Shown here: in pieces, positions 20,202 through 20,266 of the stretch
Layout: each line of letters starts with the position of its first letter
Position numbering within the stretch: position 1 is the first letter of the stretch
Source: Stramenopiles sp. TOSAG23-6
Taxonomy: Eukaryota > Sar
Assembly: GCA_900128565.1 (NCBI GenBank)
Contig: LT636039.1
Location: forward strand, 1 to 20,266
DNA length: 20,266 bases
Reading direction: 5' to 3'
Program-made: the position numbers and the translations under genes
Notes under the pieces: generated by a model
What the model saw: the letters and a program-made list of their open reading frames with translations, nothing else
What the model was told of the DNA's origin: nothing
Databases searched by the model: none

Positions 20202-20266
20202 GCACGTTTTCATTTTTTTTCAAATTCGATTTTTTTTTCGTACGAAATTTTGTACCTAACGATTTT
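20202..20266 (+). repeat. Introner-like intron of F-box gene (right part missing)
   Basis: Starts GCACGTTTTCATTTT after AAAAAT, then TTCGTACGAAATTTTG, TACCTAACGATTTT, and leaves the window. The alignment to GTACGTTTTC of the MCM6 element puts GC where other members have GT. Confidence 0.85.

Overview
This is a stretch of nuclear DNA from a eukaryote, AT-rich overall and gene-dense. Intergenic gaps are mostly 130-410 bp, genes lie on both strands, and several genes are broken by short introns (90-140 nt). The content points to a free-living or parasitic single-celled eukaryote: MCM6, a cytosolic GPD1-type dehydrogenase, an organelle-targeted M17 aminopeptidase, a SETD7-like methyltransferase, F-box, EF-hand and ankyrin-type proteins. 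The 29-residue ankyrin-type unit with a PPCPW core resembles repeats I recall from stramenopile and other algal proteomes. That is only a hint, and I would not name a genus.

Layout. 1-776 (-): SETD7-like MORN/SET protein, running off the left edge. 1008-1928 (+): secreted cysteine-rich protein. 2340-3770 (-): ankyrin-type repeat protein. 4021-5793 (+): EF-hand coiled-coil protein. 6039-7186 (-): glycerol-3-phosphate dehydrogenase, two exons. 7317-8399 (+): alpha/beta hydrolase. 8552-9365 (-): Tudor-like small protein, two exons; its second exon was recovered by reading the splice junction. 9718-12668 (+): MCM6, four exons. 12939-14960 (+): leucyl aminopeptidase, two exons. 15246-17330 (+): USP-type ubiquitin hydrolase with a signal peptide, six exons. 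17638-18399 (-): small secreted protein. 18711 to the right edge (+): F-box protein with a SNF2-like motif, open to the end of the window.

The main discovery is a family of related introns, ten complete and two cut by the window edges, in six different genes on both strands. They share a 5' start GTAYG/GTTYG (one GCACG), T-tracts, a palindromic core around TTCGTACGAA, a branch-point-like TACCTAAC, and a 3' end AATACAH. Homology-guided junctions show that nine of the ten complete members do not end in AG: seven end in AT and two in AC. Only the aminopeptidase intron ends in AG. The element ends are inverted repeats (ATGTAY.../...ATACAT), and in seven of ten the last two exon bases are repeated as the last two intron bases. 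Together these look like introner elements, meaning introns spread by a DNA transposon-like process, spliced with a relaxed 3' splice site. A conventional GT-AG intron without the element sequence (8794-8908) shows that both kinds coexist.

The right third is the accessory-looking part. A putatively secreted deubiquitinase with five elements, a GC-rich insert and a tandemly duplicated 3' end lies beside another secreted protein. The pair is bracketed by two direct copies of a sequence of about 35 bp. The other genes are housekeeping functions with no obvious shared pathway; neighbours are mostly divergent or convergent pairs, as in a compact eukaryotic genome.
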